From Planctomycetaceae bacterium (GTDB lineage Bacteria; Planctomycetota; Planctomycetia; Planctomycetales; Planctomycetaceae): 6,667 nucleotides of DNA. The notes under the pieces were generated by a model, which saw nothing but the letters and a program-made list of their open reading frames with translations, did no database searches and was not told where the DNA came from. The position numbers and the translations under genes were made by a program. Below are positions 6,264-6,667 of this stretch, piece by piece. The stretch spans positions 1-6,667 of the forward strand of contig JAGQQB010000203.1 in assembly GCA_020426425.1 (NCBI GenBank), read 5' to 3'. The stretch's first letter is position 1. Each line of letters begins with the position of its first letter.

Positions 6264-6667
6264 AAGTGTGGATAATGCGGTCGAATTGAGCGTTCATCAG
6301 AGCTGGACGACTTTGCTTAGGGACCGTCCGGCCAGGCAACGCATGCGTGCACATATGCACGGTCAGTGCTGAAGTGAGACAACCACGTCTCAGTTGTTGC
6401 AGATTCCGCCCCTATTCTACTGGAGATGCACGATCTCAGCACATGGCGGAAGCAGACGGCTCTCAACAAGGCTGCAGAGTGCGCGTGAGGTCATATCGAT
6501 GCTGGACCTTGCCGCCGGGCAATTGCAGTGGCTCTGTGCAAGACCGGCACGCCATTCGCATTTGTGGGCAGCATCCGGTGGGCGACGGAGAGGATGGCAG
6601 TCTGGACTTGGCCTGTAGAGTGAGCGTGACCGTTATGGGTGGAACACACAGTATCCTGGATGGAAAC
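6264..6667. other. Downstream region without a recognised gene
   Basis: I recognise no gene in these 404 bases. The first part (6302-6395) holds three consecutive hairpins. From about 6394 to the window end, several frames on both strands are open over 57-74 codons, but none has a family resemblance or a good ribosome site. One is a minus-strand frame entering from the window end and stopping at 6491-6493. It could be the end of a gene lying mostly outside the window. Confidence 0.45.
6302..6395. other. Cluster of three hairpins downstream of the dehydrogenase
   Basis: Hairpin 1 pairs GCTGGACG (6302-6309) with CGTCCGGC (6325-6332), 8 bp including one G-T wobble, with a 15-nt loop. Hairpin 2 pairs CGTGCA (6346-6351) with TGCACG (6356-6361) around CATA. 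Hairpin 3 pairs TGAGAC (6375-6380) with GTCTCA (6387-6392) around AACCAC and can be extended past a G-G mismatch. None is followed by a T-tract. They may protect or end the upstream mRNA in either direction, or belong to an unrecognised small RNA. Confidence 0.35.

Noticed and set aside
6498..6575. GATGCTG (6498-6504) and CAGCATC (6569-6575) as a third, split copy of the palindromic element.
   Set aside because: The arms are only 7 bases and lie 64 bases apart; this is compatible with chance and lacks the compact architecture of the two copies after typA.
6394..6618. A 74-codon plus-strand open frame near the window end.
   Set aside because: It has a non-ATG start without a ribosome site, an Arg-, Trp- and Ser-rich product without family resemblance, and overlaps other open frames.
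1..6667. Search for tRNA, rRNA, CRISPR arrays, insertion sequences, phage, toxin-antitoxin or defence genes.
   Set aside because: None of their characteristic sequences or protein motifs was seen on either strand.

Overview
The window looks like a piece of a planctomycete chromosome. The reasons are moderately high GC, loosely packed genes on one strand, mostly weak Shine-Dalgarno sites, a secreted ThuA-like protein of the type expanded in Planctomycetes, and a small lipoprotein resembling the planctomycete DUF6655 family. The phylum is inferred from protein resemblance and style; no rRNA or other marker is present.

Layout, all genes on the plus strand: a leader without a recognisable gene (1-295); typA/bipA, a complete ribosome-associated translational GTPase (296-2107); a 453-base non-coding stretch with two copies of a 19-base palindromic element and a good sigma70-type promoter (2108-2560); a DUF6655-like lipoprotein with a GTG start and strong ribosome binding site (2561-3325); a radical SAM protein of the COG0731 type (3398-4258); a 220-base gap rich in short duplications and holding a candidate promoter; a secreted ThuA-domain protein (4479-5366); a 90-base gap with competing stem-loops; an NAD-type classical short-chain dehydrogenase (5457-6263); and about 400 bases with three successive hairpins and no recognised gene (6264-6667).

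The ThuA protein and the dehydrogenase may form a transcription unit, plausibly in sugar or keto-sugar metabolism, but this is inference. typA, the lipoprotein and the radical SAM gene have no evident functional link. No mobile element, CRISPR array, tRNA, rRNA, phage gene or defence system was seen. This is mostly ordinary chromosomal sequence, and I found no convincing new multi-gene system. The points most worth a second look are the paired palindromes after typA, the repeat-dense gap before the ThuA gene, and the risk that the radical SAM gene is labelled as a wyosine synthase, which its cysteine content contradicts.
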